Position numbers and translations under genes: made by a program | Notes under the pieces: model-generated | What the model saw: only the letters and a program-made list of their open reading frames with translations | What the model was told of the DNA's origin: nothing | Database searches by the model: none | Shown: in pieces, positions 32,190-41,310 of the stretch | Position numbering within the stretch: position 1 is the first letter of the stretch | Layout: every line of letters begins with the position of its first letter | DNA from: Acidobacteriota bacterium | GTDB taxonomy: Bacteria; Acidobacteriota; Vicinamibacteria; Vicinamibacterales; JAFNAJ01 | Assembly: GCA_023384575.1 (NCBI GenBank) | Contig: JAHDVP010000007.1 | Span: 44,742-108,741 of the forward strand | Length of the DNA: 64,000 nt | Direction of reading: 5' to 3'

Positions 32190-34418
32190 TCACGGCACGA
32201 CACGCAACGGCGTGAGCAGCCGCTCGCTGGCCCCGGACCGCTCGACCGTCAGCCGAAGGACGTACTCGCCGGCAGCGAGCGGCGCCAGCGCGACCTCGGC
32301 CACGGCCCAGCGATGCCCGTTGTCGTCGCGCACGTTCGTGGTCACCGGGACGGCGAGTGCCTTGCCGTCGCGGTCGAGCAGGTCGGCGGCCGTCTCGGCG
32401 CCCGGTCCGATTGGCAGCTCGACCCTGAAACGCTCGGCCCGGCGGAAGCGCAAATCGGCGGTCGGCTCGAACCGGTTGGCGGTGGCCGGGCCGCGCCTGA
32501 AGAGTCGCGCCGACCCGTGCGCGGCCGACGACGGGTCCACGGGCACGCGCGTCACGTCCGCAAACGGCAGCCCGCCGGCCTGCGGCGTGAAGTGCGACCG
32601 GACGACGAGTTCCCCCGGTGAGAGCGCGGCCGTCTCGAACGTCAGCGTCGCCAGGCGCCCGCCGGCAGCGAGCCTCGCCGCCGTCTCGCCCAGGGGGCGC
32701 CCCGTTCCGTCGCTGAGCGTGACGGAGAGGTCGCCGCCTCCTGCCAGTTCTGGCGTGCGGACCATCGCCGCCGGATCGACTTCGAGCGTGACGAAGACCG
32801 TCGTGCCGCCCGAAGGGCCCGGCGCCCACGCCGCGTGGGTCTTGATGCGGACGTCCGGCCGCATCGCCGCGAGGGTCCCGAGGGCCGTGGACAGAGCGAC
32901 GGCCTCGGCATCGGGCGCCTCGGTCGACGGCGCCGACGTCCCGAGCTCGCCGGGCGTGGCCGCACGATAGCCCCGCCGCGCGCGCACCTCGACGCCCGGC
33001 CGCTTCACGCGCACCGTGATGCGTCGAAACGACCCGTCGAGCGCGTCGTTGGTCGAGTAGTACCCGAAGAGGTAATACGTGGTCAGGTCGGCGACGACGC
33101 GGCGCAGCCCGGCCTCGAGGTCGTTGCTGTTGACGACGGCGACGCCGTCGGTGGCGGTCGCGAGCGACCGCAGGCTCTCGTTGCGCGTCGTCAGCCGGCG
33201 GCGATCTTCCTCCACGGTGAACGGGCGCCGGCCACCACCCACCATGCTCACGCTCTCCCCGAGCGACGTATCCCAGGCGGGCAGGCCGCGCGGATCGATC
33301 GGGTAGAACGTCACGTTGGACCGGTTCGCGCGGTCGAGCAGGTCGTGGTAGTCCTGCTCGATGTCGGCCTGCGACAGGCGCTGCCGGTCGAGCTCGCACT
33401 GCGCCTTCGAGAGGTGGAACGGCCCGCGGTCGCGCTCGAACACACCCAGCCGTCCGGTCGGATCGGTGCGCGGCGCCGGGATCTCGGGCGGCGGCTCGCA
33501 AGGCGAACGTCGCGTGAGGGCGTGGTTCGGCCTGAACAACTGCCAGCCGTCGCTCACGACGAGCACGGCCTTTCGCTCCTCGCGGACGCCGCGGAGCCAG
33601 GTCACGAGATCCGACAGGCCGGCCAGGGCGAGGCTCTCGCGCCGCCGTTCGACCATCTCGCGCGCGATGCCGGCGTAGAAGTTGGCCGGCTCCTCGACCT
33701 CCCGGCCCATGAGCCTGCAGCTGACGCCCGGTGTGACCTCCGGGTAGCACATCTCGTAGGAGTCTTCCTCGGGGTCGCGCCGGTTCGGCTGGTCGCGAAG
33801 GCCGTACTCCCACCACCGCTCGAGCAGGGCCTCGATGGTGTCGGTCCGGCGAGCCAGTGTCACGTCGGCGGCCGACATGTATGGCGTCATGACGCCGATC
33901 AGATCGTCGGGGCCGATGATGCGATCCAGCGAGTTGGCCAGCGCCCGCCGGACGTTGTGCGCCCCGGCGAGGCCGATGTGATAGACGTCCAGATAGAGCA
34001 CGAACACCCGGGCGCGCGGGTCGGCGGCCATGTCGCGCGATTCGGCCACCGTCCGCGGTTCACGGCGAGTGGCCTGCGGTCCCGCCGGCCGGACCTCGAC
34101 CAGCTCGAACTGCTCGATCGACTGCAGCACGCCGTCTTCGAGGATCTCGAAGTCGTCCACGGTCAGGTCGCGCACGGGCTCGCCGTCTTCGGTCACATAG
34201 GCGTCGACGCGGACGTAGGTGGCCTCGACGCGGAAGGGTGGCAGCTGTGGCGGCTCGGTGGCCTCCTGCGGCTGGCGAGGCGCGGACTGGCCCGGAGAAG
34301 GCGACCCGACCGGCTGCGGCACCTCCCCGGACGTCGAGACCGATGCGATGAGGAGCGCCCCGCCGAGCGCCAGAGCGGAACCAGCGGCGAGACGGGTTCG
34401 GCGCGCGCGCACACCCAT
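32190..34418 (-). CDS. VWFA-related acidobacterial domain secreted protein
   Basis: 742 residues from ATG 34418, with GGGAGG at proper spacing. Another ATG at 34448 has its binding site too close. A signal peptide (GSALALGGALLIASVSTSG) is followed by a Pro-rich linker. Then comes the family domain: RVDAYVTEDGEPVRDLTVDDFEILEDG, VFVLYLDVYHIG and SLDRIIGPDDLIGVMTP, i.e. a von Willebrand A fold with a modified metal site, and VTFYPIDPRGL, DGVAVVNSNDLEAGLRRV, TTYYLFGYYSTN. The pattern matches the VWFA-related acidobacterial domain, whose function is unknown. The C-terminal 270 residues look like two immunoglobulin-like beta domains. Three Cys fall in the long inserts. Exported. Confidence 0.87.
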   Translation of the reverse strand: MGVRARRTRLAAGSALALGGALLIASVSTSGEVPQPVGSPSPGQSAPRQPQEATEPPQLPPFRVEATYVRVDAYVTEDGEPVRDLTVDDFEILEDGVLQSIEQFELVEVRPAGPQATRREPRTVAESRDMAADPRARVFVLYLDVYHIGLAGAHNVRRALANSLDRIIGPDDLIGVMTPYMSAADVTLARRTDTIEALLERWWEYGLRDQPNRRDPEEDSYEMCYPEVTPGVSCRLMGREVEEPANFYAGIAREMVERRRESLALAGLSDLVTWLRGVREERKAVLVVSDGWQLFRPNHALTRRSPCEPPPEIPAPRTDPTGRLGVFERDRGPFHLSKAQCELDRQRLSQADIEQDYHDLLDRANRSNVTFYPIDPRGLPAWDTSLGESVSMVGGGRRPFTVEEDRRRLTTRNESLRSLATATDGVAVVNSNDLEAGLRRVVADLTTYYLFGYYSTNDALDGSFRRITVRVKRPGVEVRARRGYRAATPGELGTSAPSTEAPDAEAVALSTALGTLAAMRPDVRIKTHAAWAPGPSGGTTVFVTLEVDPAAMVRTPELAGGGDLSVTLSDGTGRPLGETAARLAAGGRLATLTFETAALSPGELVVRSHFTPQAGGLPFADVTRVPVDPSSAAHGSARLFRRGPATANRFEPTADLRFRRAERFRVELPIGPGAETAADLLDRDGKALAVPVTTNVRDDNGHRWAVAEVALAPLAAGEYVLRLTVERSGASERLLTPLRVVP

Positions 34419-34558
34419 GGCGCGACCTCCCGGGAGGCTGGCGGGCATCTCCCTGAGTCTACGCCCCGCGGCACCCCGTCACAAGCGGCCCGCCGGCGTG
34501 GCGGTCACCCGGCGCGCGCTGGCCAGCAATTCGCAGGATCGAGGAGGCAGTTGACTCT

Positions 34559-34566
34559 GGTACGAT
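34559..34566 (+). promoter_or_regulatory. Extended -10 box GGTACGAT
   Basis: TGGTACGAT with no -35, 16 bases before the ATG of the TPR-protein gene. One of a set of GGTA(T/C)nnT boxes seen in front of several genes here (37476, 39594, 44457, 56072). Confidence 0.4.
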
Positions 34567-34581
34567 GGGCCGACAACGCGC

Positions 34582-35715
34582 ATGCCTCCCAACCGGCCCC
34601 TTCGCGATCGCCTCGTGTCGCTCGCGACCGACCCGCCCGGTCTCTACGTCGTCGTCGTGCTGGCGATGGCAGTGCTGATGACCACCACCGGACTGGCGAC
34701 GCGTGCGTACAACGCGGAACGCGACGCGCGCGCGCGGTCGCACTTCGAGCACGCGCAGCAGTCGGCCGCTGCTGGGAGGCACGAGGCGGCGGTGGCGGAA
34801 CTGCGCGAAGCGCTCGTGCTCGACCGCGGCAACGCGCGCTACCAGCTCGCCCTCGTCACCGCGCTCTACGATCTCGGCCGCCTGCGCGAGGCCGAGAGCT
34901 ACCTGACCGACCTCCTCGCACGCGAGGCCACGAGCGGCCCGGCCAACCTGACGATGGCCAGGATCGCGGCGGCGCTCGGGCGTGACGCCGACGCCACGGC
35001 GTACTACGACCGGGCGGCCTATGGGCGATGGGAGCAGGACACGGCCCGGCGGCGCACCGAGGTCAGGTTCGAGCACGCCACACACCTCGCGCGCCGCGGC
35101 GCCCGTCCCGAACTGCTGGCGCAGTTGCTCGTGCTCGGCGAAGACCTGCCGGCCGACGACGTGGCAGGCCGCAAGCGGGTCGCGGCGATGCTGATGCGCG
35201 CCGGGGCCCCCGAGCGCGCCGGCGACATCTACGCGTCGCTCGTCACGCTGGCGCCGGACGACGCCGAGGTGCACGCTGGTCTCGGGGAGGCCGCGTTCCG
35301 CCGGAGCGACTACATCGCGGCCCGCAGCTCGCTCGCCCGGGCGGTCGCGATCGACCCCGAGGTCCCGGGTGCGACCGAGCGGCTCGACCTCGTCGATCTC
35401 GTCCTCAGCCTCGATCCGACCACGCGTCGGCTCTCCACGGCCGAGCGGTTCCGCCGGAGCCGGCTGGTCCTCGAGCTGGCCCTGGCGAGCTACGAGCAGT
35501 GCGCCGAGTCGGCCACGGCCGACCCCAATCGCGCCCTCGTCACCACGGCCGTCCGCGAGCGTCTGGCCGATCGCCGGCTCCGTCCGAGCGACGAGGCCGT
35601 CGAGGCGAACCTGACCATGGGCGAGCGTCTGCGCACCGAGACCCGTGCGCGGTGCCGAGACGATTCACGCGAGGCGATGGCGCTCGACCTGCTCTTCCGG
35701 AGCATGCGGCGGTGA
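34582..35715 (+). CDS. Membrane-anchored TPR protein
   Basis: 377 residues. One membrane helix (about 20-40, LYVVVVLAMAVLMTTTGLAT) follows a short basic N-terminus, so the rest should be outside the cytosol. Residues about 52-155 and 185-285 are TPR-like helix pairs: RSHFEHAQQSAAAGRHEAAVAE, LVTALYDLGRLREAESYL, AHTHL-type repeats and VHAGLGEAAFRRSDYIAA. The C-terminal 80 residues are charged helices with two cysteines. It is coupled to the CLC channel gene, whose GTG overlaps its stop. No enzyme motif. It may be an assembly or scaffolding partner of the channel, which is inference. Confidence 0.75.
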   Translation: MPPNRPLRDRLVSLATDPPGLYVVVVLAMAVLMTTTGLATRAYNAERDARARSHFEHAQQSAAAGRHEAAVAELREALVLDRGNARYQLALVTALYDLGRLREAESYLTDLLAREATSGPANLTMARIAAALGRDADATAYYDRAAYGRWEQDTARRRTEVRFEHATHLARRGARPELLAQLLVLGEDLPADDVAGRKRVAAMLMRAGAPERAGDIYASLVTLAPDDAEVHAGLGEAAFRRSDYIAARSSLARAVAIDPEVPGATERLDLVDLVLSLDPTTRRLSTAERFRRSRLVLELALASYEQCAESATADPNRALVTTAVRERLADRRLRPSDEAVEANLTMGERLRTETRARCRDDSREAMALDLLFRSMRR

Positions 35716-37466
35716 CGCCGGTGGACCAGGCGGGCGACACCGGCACCGCCACCCCGGGCGACACGAGCGATTTCGAGACGCAGCGGTTCCTGCTGCTCTC
35801 GATCCTGATCGGCATCTTCGGCGGCCTGCTGGTCGTCTGCTTTCACATCGCCATCGAAGTGGTGGCCTGGCGCAGCCTGGGCCTGCTGCCCGAGACGGGC
35901 GTCTGGCGCGCGGTGCTGGCGCCGGCCGCCGGCGGGGCGCTGGCCTTCGCGCTCGTGCGCTGGGTGTTCCCCGCCGCACGCGGCAGCGGCGTGAACTACA
36001 CGAAAGAAGCCCTCTACTCGTCGAATGGCCGGATCCCGTTCAGCACGGTGGCCGGCAAATTCCTCGCCTGTAGCGTGTCGCTCGGCTCGGGCAACTCGCT
36101 CGGGCCCGAAGATCCGGCGTTGCAGATGGGCGCCGGCGTCGCCTCGCTGCTCGGCCGGGCCTTCCGCCTGACGACGTACCACCTTCGGCTCATCGCCCCG
36201 GTCGGCGCCGCCGCCGGCATCGGCGCCGCCTTCAACACGCCGATCACGGCGGTGCTGTTCGTGATCGAGGAGGTCATCGGCGGGTGGAACGCCGCCGTGC
36301 TCGGATCGATCGTGCTCTCGGCCGTCGCGGCCGTCGTCGTGAGCCGGTCGTTCCTCGGCGATGCGCCCCTCTTCCGCGCGCCGGTCGTCGGCCTCGAACA
36401 CCCGTCGGAGCTCCTGGTGTACGCGGGACTCGGCCTGGCAGTCGGCCTGATGGCCGTGGCGTACGTCCGGATCGCGTCCGGACTGCGCGGCCATCTGCGG
36501 CACGCCGTGCCCAGCCGCCGCATTGCGCTGCCGGTCGCGGCGGGCCTCTTCGTCGGCCTCGTGGGCCTGTGGCTGCCGCAGGTGCTGAGCGTCGGCTATC
36601 ACACGGTGGATGGCGCGCTGCACAGCGAGTTCACGTGGCGCATGCTGCTGCTGCTCGGCCTGGCGAAGATCCTCGTCACGTCCGCCTGCTTCGCCGCCGG
36701 CACGCCTGGAGGGCTGTTTGCGCCGACGCTCTTCGCCGGCGCGATGCTGGGCGGCGCGGCGGGCGGCCTCGCGATCGAGTACTGGCCGGCGCCCACCGGT
36801 CCGCTCGGCACCTACGTGCTCGTCGGCATGGGCGCGTTCTTCGCGGCCGTCTTTCGCGCACCGATGACGTCGATCTTCATGGTCTTCGAAGTCAGCGCCA
36901 GCTACGTGGTGATCCTGCCGGTCATGGTGGCCAACACGATGGCCTATCTGATCTCGCGGCGGCTTCAGCCGATCTCGCTCTTCGACCTCGTCGCTCGACA
37001 GGACGGCCTCGAGCTGCCATCGGGCGAGGACCAGCGCGAGGCGCGGGTCATGCGCGTCGAGGACGCGCTGCGACGCCCGCCGTGCGGCCCGGTCGCGCCG
37101 AGCGAGTCGATCGACAGCGCTCTCGCCCGCCTCGACGCGGCCGGCGCCGACCTGCTTGTCGTCCGGCTCGGTGATGGCCGGTGGTCGGTCGTGAGGCGCG
37201 AACTCGTCGAGGTGGCTGCGCGCACCGGGACCGGGCACCTCTCCCTCCACCAGGTGCTCGCGCCGCGGCCCCTGCCGAAACTCCACCCGGACCAGACCCT
37301 CGACGCGGCCCTGCGGCTGCTGCGCGGCACGCCCCTGCTGCCCGTCGTCGGCCGCACCCGCGGCGACGAGCTGCTCGGCGTCATCAGCCTCGACGACGTC
37401 CTCGAGGTGTACGGGCTGCGGCCGCGGGCCGACTCCGGCCCCGACGTCGCCGTCGAGCCGCAGTGA
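35712..37466 (+). CDS. CLC-type chloride channel/antiporter with C-terminal CBS-like region
   Basis: 584 residues from GTG 35712, which overlaps the TPR-gene stop. GTG 35721 is an alternative. The CLC membrane domain (about 20-430) has about ten hydrophobic stretches. Anion-path motifs: GSGVNYTKE where GSGIP is usual, GPEDPALQMG where G(K/R)EGP is usual with the gating Glu kept, and GTPGGLFAPTL as GxFxP. VIEEVIGG holds the inner Glu. The C-terminal 130 residues resemble a CBS pair (VAPSESIDSALARLDAAGAD, LHPDQTLDAALRLLRGTPLLPVV, GDELLGVISLDDVLEVYG), which in this family binds nucleotides. The variant first motif makes ion choice uncertain (chloride, nitrate or fluoride). Confidence 0.88.
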   Translation: MTPVDQAGDTGTATPGDTSDFETQRFLLLSILIGIFGGLLVVCFHIAIEVVAWRSLGLLPETGVWRAVLAPAAGGALAFALVRWVFPAARGSGVNYTKEALYSSNGRIPFSTVAGKFLACSVSLGSGNSLGPEDPALQMGAGVASLLGRAFRLTTYHLRLIAPVGAAAGIGAAFNTPITAVLFVIEEVIGGWNAAVLGSIVLSAVAAVVVSRSFLGDAPLFRAPVVGLEHPSELLVYAGLGLAVGLMAVAYVRIASGLRGHLRHAVPSRRIALPVAAGLFVGLVGLWLPQVLSVGYHTVDGALHSEFTWRMLLLLGLAKILVTSACFAAGTPGGLFAPTLFAGAMLGGAAGGLAIEYWPAPTGPLGTYVLVGMGAFFAAVFRAPMTSIFMVFEVSASYVVILPVMVANTMAYLISRRLQPISLFDLVARQDGLELPSGEDQREARVMRVEDALRRPPCGPVAPSESIDSALARLDAAGADLLVVRLGDGRWSVVRRELVEVAARTGTGHLSLHQVLAPRPLPKLHPDQTLDAALRLLRGTPLLPVVGRTRGDELLGVISLDDVLEVYGLRPRADSGPDVAVEPQ

Positions 37467-37475
37467 TTCAGGGGT

Positions 37476-37483
37476 GGTATCCT
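37476..37483 (+). promoter_or_regulatory. Extended -10 box GGTATCCT
   Basis: TGGTATCCT (TGn-extended -10) with no recognisable -35. It ends 38 bases before the ATG of the amidase gene and 10 bases after the CLC stop. Confidence 0.4.
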
Positions 37484-37520
37484 GCGCCGCGGTGCGCCAG
37501 CCGGCCGTCACAGGAGGAGC

Positions 37521-39161
37521 ATGGCCATGAGACGACGCGATTTCCTCGCGACCGGTGTCGCCGGCGCCGTTGCCGCAGCCGCGGTGCCGGGGTGCGGTCG
37601 CTCGCCCGCACCGGACGCCGGGGCGCCGGCCGCAACGCCCGCCAGCGTTCCCCCCTTCGAGTTCGACGAGGTCGACCTCGCCGGACTGCAGCAGCGCATG
37701 GAGCGCGGCGAGGCGACGGCCGAGGCCATCGCGGAGGCATACCTCGCGCGCATCGACGCGATCGACCGCCAGGGGCCGACGCTCGGCAGCGTGATCGAGC
37801 TCAACCCGGAGGCCCTCGACATCGCCCGGGCCCTCGACCGCGAGCGGCGCGAGCGGGGCCCGCGCGGGCCGCTTCATGGCGTGCCGATCCTCATCAAGGA
37901 CAACATCGACACGGCCGACCGCATGCGGACGACCGCCGGATCGCTCGCGCTCGCCGAGTGGACCCCGCCCCGCGACGCGTTCATCGTCGAGCGACTGCGT
38001 GAGGCCGGCGTGGTGCCGCTCGGGAAGACCAACCTGAGCGAGTGGGCGAACTTCCGGTCGACCCGCTCCACGAGCGGGTGGAGCGCCCGCGGCGGCCAGA
38101 CGCGCAACCCTTACGTGCTCGACCGCAACCCGTGCGGGTCGAGTTCGGGCTCGGGCGTCGCGGTCTCCGCCAACCTGTGCGTCGCGGCCGTGGGCACCGA
38201 GACCGACGGGTCGGTGGTGTGCCCGGCACACAACAACGGGATCGTCGGCATCAAGCCCACGGTCGGGCTGCTGAGCCGCAGCGGGATCATCCCCATCTCC
38301 GCGAGCCAGGACACGGCCGGCCCGATGGCGCGAACCGTGGCGGACGCCGCAGCCCTGCTCGCGGCGATGGTCGGTGTCGACCCGCGCGACGAGGCCACCG
38401 CGGCCAGCCGCCCTCACGCCGGGCGCGACTACGATGTCGCCTCCGCCCCGGACGCGTTGCGGGGCGCGCGAATCGGTGTCGTGCGGGCCTACTTCGGCTT
38501 TCACGATCGCGTCGACGCGGTCATCGAGCAGGCCCTCGACGCGATGAGGGCCGCCGGCGCCGTCCTGATCGACCCAGTCGAGATCGCGACGCTGAAGGCG
38601 TTCGGCGATGCCGAGTTCGAGGTGCTGCTCTACGAGTTCAAGGCCGGGCTCAACGCGTACCTCGGAGGACTCGGGGCGGCGGCACCTGCCCGCTCGCTCG
38701 CCGACCTCATCGCCTTCAACGAAACGAATCGCGAACGTGAGATGCCCTGGTTCGGTCAGGAGATCTTCGAGCGGGCCGAAGCGAAGGGGCCGTTGACCGA
38801 TCAGGCGTATCTCGAGGCCCTCGCGACCTGCCGGCGCGCCACACGGGACGAGGGCATCGACCGCGTGATGAGCGCGCACGCGCTCGACGCGCTGGTGGCA
38901 CCGACGGGCGGGCCCGCGTGGCCCACCGACCCGGTGAACGGCGACCACTTTCTCGGCGGCAGCTCGTCGCTTGCCGCCGTCGCGGGCTATCCGGCCGTCA
39001 CGGTGCCCGCGGGGTTCGTCTTCGGCCTGCCGGTGGGTCTCAGCTTCTTCGGCCGTGCGTGGAGTGAACCGGTGCTGATCCGCCTCGCTTCGGCCTTCGA
39101 GCGAGCGACGAGCGCCCGCCGCCCGCCGGCGTTCGCCCCCACGCTGTCAGTCGCCCCGTGA
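37521..39161 (+). CDS. Tat-exported lipoprotein amidase (amidase signature family)
   Basis: 546 residues. AGGAGGAGC lies a few bases before ATG 37521. The N-terminus has both a Tat motif (RRRDFLATG) and a lipobox-like VPGC with C25. Amidase-signature catalytic residues are readable: K126 in GVPILIKDNID, S207 in NPCGSSSGSG and nucleophile S231 in ETDGSVVCPA. The family hydrolyses C-N amide bonds through a Ser-Ser-Lys triad; members include GatA, peptide amidase and fatty-acid amide hydrolase. With an exported, lipid-anchored start and no gatB or gatC nearby, this one is not GatA. It more likely acts on amides or peptides in the periplasm. Confidence 0.9.
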   Translation: MAMRRRDFLATGVAGAVAAAAVPGCGRSPAPDAGAPAATPASVPPFEFDEVDLAGLQQRMERGEATAEAIAEAYLARIDAIDRQGPTLGSVIELNPEALDIARALDRERRERGPRGPLHGVPILIKDNIDTADRMRTTAGSLALAEWTPPRDAFIVERLREAGVVPLGKTNLSEWANFRSTRSTSGWSARGGQTRNPYVLDRNPCGSSSGSGVAVSANLCVAAVGTETDGSVVCPAHNNGIVGIKPTVGLLSRSGIIPISASQDTAGPMARTVADAAALLAAMVGVDPRDEATAASRPHAGRDYDVASAPDALRGARIGVVRAYFGFHDRVDAVIEQALDAMRAAGAVLIDPVEIATLKAFGDAEFEVLLYEFKAGLNAYLGGLGAAAPARSLADLIAFNETNREREMPWFGQEIFERAEAKGPLTDQAYLEALATCRRATRDEGIDRVMSAHALDALVAPTGGPAWPTDPVNGDHFLGGSSSLAAVAGYPAVTVPAGFVFGLPVGLSFFGRAWSEPVLIRLASAFERATSARRPPAFAPTLSVAP

Positions 39162-39178
39162 CCGGCCGCGCCGGCCGG
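39162..39178. terminator. Short hairpin between convergent amidase and XRE genes
   Basis: CCGGCCG-CGC-CGGCCGG, a 7-bp GC-only stem directly after the amidase stop codon at 39159-39161. It faces the end of the XRE gene at 39196. There is no T-tract. Confidence 0.45.
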
Positions 39179-39195
39179 GGCGCGTCCCTGCCAGG

Positions 39196-39540
39196 TCAGA
39201 ACGGCAGCCGCACGTCGCCTCGCGGGCGGTCGCGCCGCTTCTTGCGCCGCCGGTCGAGGTCCTCGAGCACCGCCTGCGAAACGGCGTCGGACAGCTCCCT
39301 CAGCACGGCGGCGATCAGGCGGTCGCGCCGGTGCCCGATGTCGACGACGCCGTTGAAGAGCTCGGCGAGCGACACATCGAAGGCCGCCGCGATCCGCTCG
39401 AGCGTCTCGGTCCCGCAATGCCCGCCGTGCAGCACGTGCTGCAGCGTGCTCCGGCTGATGCCCGCATGACGCGCCAGCTCGGTCTGCGTCACGCCGCGCT
39501 CGTCGAGCAGTGCCCGGATCCCGTCTCCCCACACGCTCAT
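39196..39540 (-). CDS. XRE-family HTH transcriptional regulator
   Basis: 114 residues from ATG 39540, with AAGGA nine bases upstream. The frame is open upstream but unlike a protein. Residues about 8-65 form the helix-turn-helix: GIRALLDERGVTQTELARHA, GISRSTLQHVLHGGH and LERIAAAFDVSLAELF. The remaining 45 residues are helical and end in a basic tail (DRRRKKRRDRPRGDVRLPF). Divergent from the AI-2E-type exporter gene, with an 86-base gap holding both promoters, so it may regulate that gene; this is inference. Confidence 0.8.
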   Translation of the reverse strand: MSVWGDGIRALLDERGVTQTELARHAGISRSTLQHVLHGGHCGTETLERIAAAFDVSLAELFNGVVDIGHRRDRLIAAVLRELSDAVSQAVLEDLDRRRKKRRDRPRGDVRLPF

Positions 39541-39593
39541 CGTCCCGGTTCCTTCCCGCCGGCCACCTGGACCTGCCCGGCACGCCGATTCAC

Positions 39594-39601
39594 GGTACAA
39601 T
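39594..39601 (+). promoter_or_regulatory. Extended -10 box GGTACAAT
   Basis: CGGTACAAT, 25 bases before the ATG of the AI-2E-type exporter gene and inside the divergent gap with the XRE gene. No -35 is evident. Confidence 0.4.
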
Positions 39602-39626
39602 TCCGTTCGCCCGATCAGCCGCTCCC

Positions 39627-40856
39627 ATGTCACCGCGCCGCTTCCGCGCTGCCAGGCGCCGTCCGTCCGAGCCCCTGCCCACGGCATTCAGAGGGCAATG
39701 GCCAGCCTTCGCGATGACCGGCGGCCTCGCGCTGGCCTTCTTCCTGCTGCTCGGCCAGCCGGTGCTGAAGCGGGTGCTGGTCATTCTGTTCCTGTCGGTC
39801 CTGCTCGCCTATCTCATCTCTCCGGCCGTCGAGGCAATTCGGCGTCGCGTGACCGTGGGACGACGGGCAAGGCCCATCTCGGTCGGAGCGGCCATCGGCC
39901 TCGTGTACGCGGCGCTCGGCGGCACGGTCGCCAGCGTCTGGCTGCTCGCGGGCGAGGCGCTGGTGCGCTCGGCGAGAGCACTTCGGCTCGCCGCGCCCGA
40001 CGCCATCAGCACCGCCGCGCGCCGTGTCGAGGCCGCCGAGGGCCTGCTCGAGGGCGTCCCGGGCTGGAAGCACGTCGAGGCGACCGTTGGCCGGGCCGCC
40101 GCGTCGCTGTCGCTCGACATCGAGCGACAGGCCATCGAGACGGTGTCTCAGCTCGACCACGGCGCCGAGTTCCTGCCGTGGCTCGCCGCCGCCCCCGTCG
40201 TGGCGTTCCTGCTGCTTCGCCACTCGCGCCTGTTCCGCCGATCGTCGCTGAGGGCCCTGCCCCGCACGCACCTGCAGTGGCGGGCCGGCGAGTTCCTGAG
40301 CGACGTCAATGCCGCCCTGGCGGCCTTCGTCCGGGCATCGCTCCTCGCCGCCCTCATCATCGGCGCGGCGTGCACTGCCGGCTTCGCGCTGCTTCGCGTG
40401 CCAGGCGCGCCGCTCGTCGGACTGGCGGCCGGCGTGCTCGAGCTCGTGCCGGTTCTCGGACCACTGACCGTCGCGGTGGTCGCCACCAACGGCCTGTCGG
40501 CCAAACACGCGCTCGCCGTCCTGGTCTTCCTCGGCGCGCTGCGGGTCGTGCAGGACTACTGGATCTATCCTCGCCTGATCCGGCGGCGCCTGCGCCTGAA
40601 CGTCGTGCTCGTCATCGCGGCGATCCTCATTGGCGCCGAACTCGGCGGCATCGCCGGTGTCTTCATCGCCGTCCCGGTGCTCGCGATGCTCTCGGTCAGC
40701 CTCAGGCACTGGCGCGAGCACCGCGAGATCGAAGAGTTCGTGCGCGTGTACGGCCGTCGTCCGCCGGAGCCCGCGACGGCGGGCTCCACTCCTCCTGAGC
40801 TCCCCCTGCCCGCGCCGGCCGACACCCCCCCCAAGGCGGCGGGCTCGGCACCCTGA
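39627..40856 (+). CDS. AI-2E-family (TqsA/YdiK/PerM-like) membrane transporter
   Basis: 409 residues from ATG 39627 (MSPRRFRAARRRP); an upstream frame to 39510 lacks a good start. The basic N-terminus and the first helix pair (GLALAFFLLLGQPVLKRVLVILFLSVLLAYLISPAVEAIRRR) are typical of this family, as are the late motifs GVLELVPVLGPL, VQDYWIYPRLIRRRLRLN, IAAILIGAELGGIAGVFIAVPV and the short charged linker. Some members export autoinducer-2, others act in cation or amino-acid transport; the substrate is not predictable here. The C-terminal tail (about 45 residues) is Pro-rich. Confidence 0.9.
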   Translation: MSPRRFRAARRRPSEPLPTAFRGQWPAFAMTGGLALAFFLLLGQPVLKRVLVILFLSVLLAYLISPAVEAIRRRVTVGRRARPISVGAAIGLVYAALGGTVASVWLLAGEALVRSARALRLAAPDAISTAARRVEAAEGLLEGVPGWKHVEATVGRAAASLSLDIERQAIETVSQLDHGAEFLPWLAAAPVVAFLLLRHSRLFRRSSLRALPRTHLQWRAGEFLSDVNAALAAFVRASLLAALIIGAACTAGFALLRVPGAPLVGLAAGVLELVPVLGPLTVAVVATNGLSAKHALAVLVFLGALRVVQDYWIYPRLIRRRLRLNVVLVIAAILIGAELGGIAGVFIAVPVLAMLSVSLRHWREHREIEEFVRVYGRRPPEPATAGSTPPELPLPAPADTPPKAAGSAP

Positions 40857-41030
40857 CGGGCTCCGGGCGATCCGCGCGCGTTGCAGGACACGCCGGATCG
40901 AACCGGCCCAGATCATAACGCGTCGTGCCGGGCTTGACATCCAATCCGCCCGGATCTCAGGATGGCCGGCGGGCGACGCTCGACGTCGGGCTGGGTCCGA
41001 ATCGAGGGATCACGCCGAAAGGAGGTGCGC

Positions 41031-41282
41031 ATGGGACTGCTGTGGACGATCGTGATCGGCTTCATCGTGGGCGCGCTGGCGAAGCTGATCATGCCTGGCA
41101 AGGATCCTGGCGGCATCATCATCACGATCCTGCTCGGCATCGGTGGCGCCGTGGTCGCCAGCTACCTGGGGCAGATGGCCGGCCTCTATGCCCAGGGGCA
41201 GGCTGCCGGCTTCATCGGCTCGGTCGTGGGCGCGATGATCCTGCTCGGGCTCTACCGCCTCATCAAGGGCAAGCGCGCCTGA
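41031..41282 (+). CDS. GlsB/YeaQ/YmgE-family small membrane protein
   Basis: 83 residues from ATG 41031, with AAAGGAGG six bases upstream. The three-helix pattern and motif GFIVGALAKLIMPGKDPGG and IIITILLGIGGAVVASYLGQ fix it as a transglycosylase-associated (GlsB/YeaQ) protein, usually induced in envelope or general stress. The rest is GSVVGAMILLGLYRLIKGKRA. A TTGACA hexamer at 40934-40939 lies about 95 bases upstream without a convincing -10, so the promoter is not set. It forms a likely unit with the LysM protein gene, which begins 28 bases later. Confidence 0.9.
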   Translation: MGLLWTIVIGFIVGALAKLIMPGKDPGGIIITILLGIGGAVVASYLGQMAGLYAQGQAAGFIGSVVGAMILLGLYRLIKGKRA

Positions 41283-41310
41283 CACTCACCGGCTACCGGA
41301 GGATCTCGCC

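Noticed and set aside
34551-34556. TTGACT as -35 of the TPR-protein gene
   Set aside because: It is only 4 bases from the GGTACGAT box, so it cannot serve with it; no other -10 fits at 16-18 bases.
35490-38948. Minus-strand open frame of 1152 codons
   Set aside because: Antisense to the TPR, CLC and amidase genes, all of which show family motifs in the plus-strand frames.
37521-39161. GatA (aspartyl/glutamyl-tRNA amidotransferase) call for the amidase
   Set aside because: It has a Tat signal and lipobox-like Cys and no gatB or gatC neighbour, so it is an exported amidase.
40934-40962. TTGACA at 40934 as promoter of the GlsB-type gene
   Set aside because: At a spacing of 17 the -10 would be TCAGGA, which is too poor; kept only as a remark.
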